In this document: one piece after another, positions 17,894-20,711 of the stretch
Position numbering within the stretch: position 1 is the first letter of the stretch
Layout of the letters: every line of letters begins with the position of its first letter
Assembly (NCBI GenBank): GCA_008931825.1
Contig: QXVZ01024733.1
Location: 1-20,711 of the forward strand
Reading direction: 5' to 3'
Source of the DNA: Phallusia fumigata
Lineage: Eukaryota > Chordata > Ascidiacea > Phlebobranchia > Ascidiidae
Length of the DNA: 20,711 nt
Position numbers and translations under genes: made by a program
The notes under the pieces: generated by a model
The model's database searches: none
The model's input: only the letters and a program-made list of their open reading frames with translations
What the model was told of the DNA's origin: nothing

Positions 17894-18238
17894 ATGTTAA
17901 TGGCGCTCATGCAATATTCTCGACACGCAAAACTCTACAGGGCCATGAAGTAAGATAAGCACGTGCTAAAGTGAATCAATAAAAACGTGAAATAATTTTT
18001 TCACAGCATAATCATTATGACATTATTTACGCTGGCCATACGAGGGTACCAAAATCGTTTATGTTTTGGGGTATTCGTCACCAATTGGTATAAAAATGTG
18101 ATGATGGGCGTCTATACGACAATAAAAGTGACTTTAGGTATTTTTATTCTGATTTCTATGATATTTTGCATTCCGCTATGTCATGCTGAAGAGTTTCAAA
18201 CAATCCTATGCTCTACAAATAACTTGTTTAAAAAATAA
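17894..18238 (+). CDS. Tentative two-exon gene for a small single-pass membrane protein (unknown)
   Basis: Exon 1 is 17894-17949 (begins MLMALMQYSRHAKLYRAM), donor GTAAGA at 17950. A 57-nt intron ends in a pyrimidine-rich acceptor (tttttcacag, 18006). Exon 2 is 18007-18238. The frame stays open across the junction for about 95 residues. A hydrophobic segment (VTLGIFILISMIFCIPLCHA) near residues 58-77 looks like one membrane helix, followed by a short tail with two cysteines. AATAAA lies 52 nt past the stop. The ATG sits directly after cacag, so exon 1 could be an internal exon or a trans-splice acceptor site. I recognise no family. Splice-consistent structure and the poly(A) signal are the only support. 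Confidence 0.4.
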
Positions 18239-18289
18239 TCATTATTTATTTTTTTACACATTTTTAAATACACTTGTTTCTGATAGTAA

Positions 18290-18295
18290 AATAAA
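18290..18295 (+). terminator. Poly(A) signal for the small membrane-protein gene
   Basis: AATAAA in plus orientation, 52 nt beyond the stop codon at 18236-18238 and about 210 nt before the PSMD2 start codon. Confidence 0.45.
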
Positions 18296-18463
18296 ATGCT
18301 TTCTATAATCTTAATATTACAAAATATAACATGAAAAAACAAAAAAATGTTTTATTATGGTACATCCGTATCGAAAGGGGATGGTAGCGTTGGTTAAATT
18401 TCTGTTAAAAGGAGTTTGCGCCGGGATTGAAAATAAAGTGTTGCTTTTTTGTGTACACGGCAT

Positions 18464-18470
18464 TATAAAG
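18464..18470 (+). promoter_or_regulatory. TATA-like element upstream of PSMD2
   Basis: TATAAAG lies 34 nt before the PSMD2 A of ATG. The following tttgctcag could alternatively be a trans-splice acceptor, since tunicates use spliced leaders. Neither use is proven by the sequence. Confidence 0.3.
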
Positions 18471-18503
18471 GTCTTTGCTCAGTTGTAATATCAAGTAAAA
18501 ACT

Positions 18504-20653
18504 ATGGCACCAGCAGCCGAAAAGAAAACTGAGCCAGAAAAGGGGGAGACAAAACAAGAGCAAAAAACTGTTAAAGAAGAGGAAGAACCGGAGCTGGTAA
18601 GGATACAATTAAACATTTGCCTAATGTGATTTTTCCCTGCACTCCAATCGGTGTACCGTCCAGACCTGTGTGGTCAGTGCTTATTGTAATCTACTCTCCA
18701 TCACAAATGCAAAAAGAATATTTTTTAACAAATAAAAAACATTGTTAAATAATTTGTCACGTTTAGAGTGAAGAAGACAAGCTCTTGTTGGATGAACTCA
18801 ATCTCTGCATCGATCGACTTAAGGTTTGTTGTGCTGCCTACAATAGCTTACAAACACTAGGTTAAGAATCTTCCAAACTACATTTTTGGTAAATATTTGT
18901 AGGAGAATGATGCTTCGCTGTATCATCAAGCATTGGAACTTCTTAGGACTAAAATTCGATCATCAACAGCATCAATTACATCAGTTCCAAAACCATTAAA
19001 ATTTCTGCGACCACATTATGGTACCCTAAAAGAAATATATGAAAAAATGCCCATGGGTGAGAATAAGGTAAGCGTATGGTTATGAACTTCACCATTTAAT
19101 GTGTAATAACCATGTCATTCATAATCATTTGTTGCAATGTTTTTAGTGTTTTTGTGCTGACATTGTTTCTGTATTGGGAATGACAATTTCTGAAGACAGA
19201 GAGTGCTTAAAGTACAGATTACTTGGTTCCCAAGAGGAGATTGGATCTTGGGGACATGAATATGTCAGGTATAGTAGTTTTCTGTTTAAGACGGGTTTAT
19301 TTTGCATGGGGAAAGAAAACATAAGGACACAATTGGTGGATCGAGGTTAAACATGCTATAGCTACACTCTTTGGGATAACTTTAGTGCTAGCAAAAAACA
19401 CCCCGGGCTGTATACCTTGACAGAAAAAAAGCCATGTGTAAACACAAAAATATTCTTTTTTGTGTATGCACACAGACATATATCTGGAGAGATTGCAATT
19501 GAATGGCAGGATATTGATCCTGAAGAGGATGGTGGAAAGGAAAAACTTGACAAACTACTTGCAATTGTGGGGGTAAATTACTGTAACCGAAATTTTATTT
19601 TCCCATAAATGTGACATGGTTAATATGTTCATACAAATGTGTATGTATTCATAACAGGATGTTATTCCATATGATATGAAGCACAACGCTGAAACTGAGG
19701 CTTGTGATTTGCTTATGGAGATAGAAAAACTTGATCTTTTGATAAATTTCGTGGACAAAGCTACATACCCAAGAGTTTGTTTATACTTGATCAGGTAAGT
19801 CTGGCCAAGATTTTAGAGCTAACATTTTAGGATTTTTTTATGATATATGTGTCCAATATTTTTTGTAGTTGTGTCCCATATACAGCAGAGCCAGAAAACA
19901 CAAACCTACTACAAACAGCTGTTCAGATTTTTAGAAAATTTGATTGTTTACCTGAAGCATTGAGACTCGCAATGCAACTAAATGATATGGAATTGATCGA
20001 GGATATTTTTCTGTCATGTAAAGATATGTAAGTTATATTGTGTGCAATGTACCACGAAGTTAATTTGTCAGTTTTGATGTATTGTAATCTGAATATATCA
20101 TGTATTTTTACAACCCTCTGCCTGTTGTGTAGGTCCCGGCAAAAGCAACTGGCTTATGCTTTGGGGCGACAACAAGTTTTCCTTGAGCTAAATGATGAAA
20201 TGCCTGAAGCAGATGAATTAACAGAAATTTTATCCAACACCCATTTAACAACCAACTTTTTAGCTCTTGCCAGGTAGGATATAAACTAAACCCTTTGTAA
20301 ATGTATCAAATATCTGCTGAGGAATAGTAATGTAACTTATGTGAAATTCACAGAGAATTGGACATCATGGAGCCCAAAGTCCCTGAGGACATTTACAAAA
20401 CCCATCTTGAAAACAGCAGTAAGTTTAATTTGGAAGTTTTCGCACACTTTTGAACATGCTTATTGTGCTAACAAGCATCGAATTTTCTGCTCTCTTGCAG
20501 GACCTGGCATAAATGCTGGAAGTGCAAATGTGGATTCTGCTCGAATGAACTTGGCATCATCATATGTGAATGGATTTGTAAATGCTGCATTTGGACAAGA
20601 TAAACTTCTCACTGAGGAAGGAAACAAATGGATTTACAAAAACAAAGAACATG
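18504..20653 (+). CDS. PSMD2: 26S proteasome base subunit Rpn1/PSMD2, N-terminal 396 codons (continues past the window)
   Basis: Rpn1 is the large non-ATPase scaffold of the 19S base; it docks ubiquitin, shuttle receptors and Usp14 in cytosol and nucleus. Exons: 18504-18596, 18767-18823, 18903-19067, 19147-19268, 19476-19572, 19658-19794, 19869-20027, 20133-20273, 20354-20418, 20501-20653 and onward. All junctions are in frame. Diagnostic stretches shared with animal PSMD2 include [84 protein letters not shown] and [16 protein letters not shown]. The N-terminus is the usual charged, Lys/Glu-rich tail ([20 protein letters not shown]). The first ATG fits because the tail leads straight into ELSEEDK. 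The toroidal proteasome/cyclosome repeats lie beyond the right edge. Human PSMD2 is about 908 residues, so under half is here. The last donor (20654) is intact. Confidence 0.97.
19329..19430 (+). repeat. Dispersed repeat fragment in PSMD2 intron 4
   Basis: Starts with acaattggtggatcgaggtt, identical over 20 nt to 6609-6628 and nearly so at 5114-5133. A shared ctacac block follows at the same spacing. Beyond that the copies diverge. It fills about half of the 207-bp intron (19269-19475). No coding capacity. Confidence 0.55.
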
Positions 20654-20711
20654 GTAAACATTTACACTGTTGTTTTTGAATTTATACCACATGCTTGATC
20701 AAAGGTTACTG

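Noticed and set aside
1..20711. CRISPR arrays, prokaryotic operons or viral genomes
   Set aside because: No regularly spaced repeats, ribosome binding sites or polycistronic frames; spliced metazoan genes dominate.

Overview
The window is eukaryotic nuclear DNA: AT-rich, short introns (several of 43-70 bp), GT-AG splice sites, metazoan multi-exon genes, dispersed non-autonomous repeats and three single-N joins flanked by near-identical sequence. The compact introns, the level of allelic divergence and the repeat content fit a highly polymorphic tunicate (Ciona-type sea squirt). That assignment is an inference; the sequence firmly supports only 'invertebrate deuterostome-like metazoan'.

Layout. 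1-3022: intergenic, with no gene I can support. It holds a tRNA-like or SINE-like repeat (about 1626-1800), a long hairpin (2043-2117) and an orphan CCAAT/TATA pair (2591-2632). 3023-11835, minus strand: a 19-exon G-protein-coupled receptor with a signal peptide, about 11 LDL-receptor class A (LDLa) modules and a class-A-like 7TM domain. All exons join in frame to 926 residues. Inside it, 4876-6198 and 6200-7725 are two diverged copies of the same 1.3-1.5 kb, separated by one N. This is almost certainly two haplotypes placed in tandem by the assembly, and it falsely doubles two exons. 11836-12971: intergenic, with a hAT-like repeat fragment.

12972-16814, minus strand: an 8-exon aldo-keto reductase (427 residues) with a signal peptide, a long acidic N-terminal extension and an intact D-Y-K-H catalytic tetrad. 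Two more N-joined duplications (13289-13517 and 13902-14350) lie in its introns and at the edge of exon 6. 16815-17893: upstream region with E-box palindromes and a GAAT-type simple repeat. 17894-18238, plus strand: a tentative two-exon gene for a small membrane protein. 18504 to beyond the right edge, plus strand: PSMD2/Rpn1, the 26S proteasome base subunit, first 10 exons.

The genes do not form a pathway; this is ordinary metazoan gene order. The most notable items are the receptor's architecture (many LDLa modules directly on a 7TM domain, with no leucine-rich repeats), the secretory aldo-keto reductase with an acidic extension, and the three haplotype-join artefacts, which would mislead automatic gene models.
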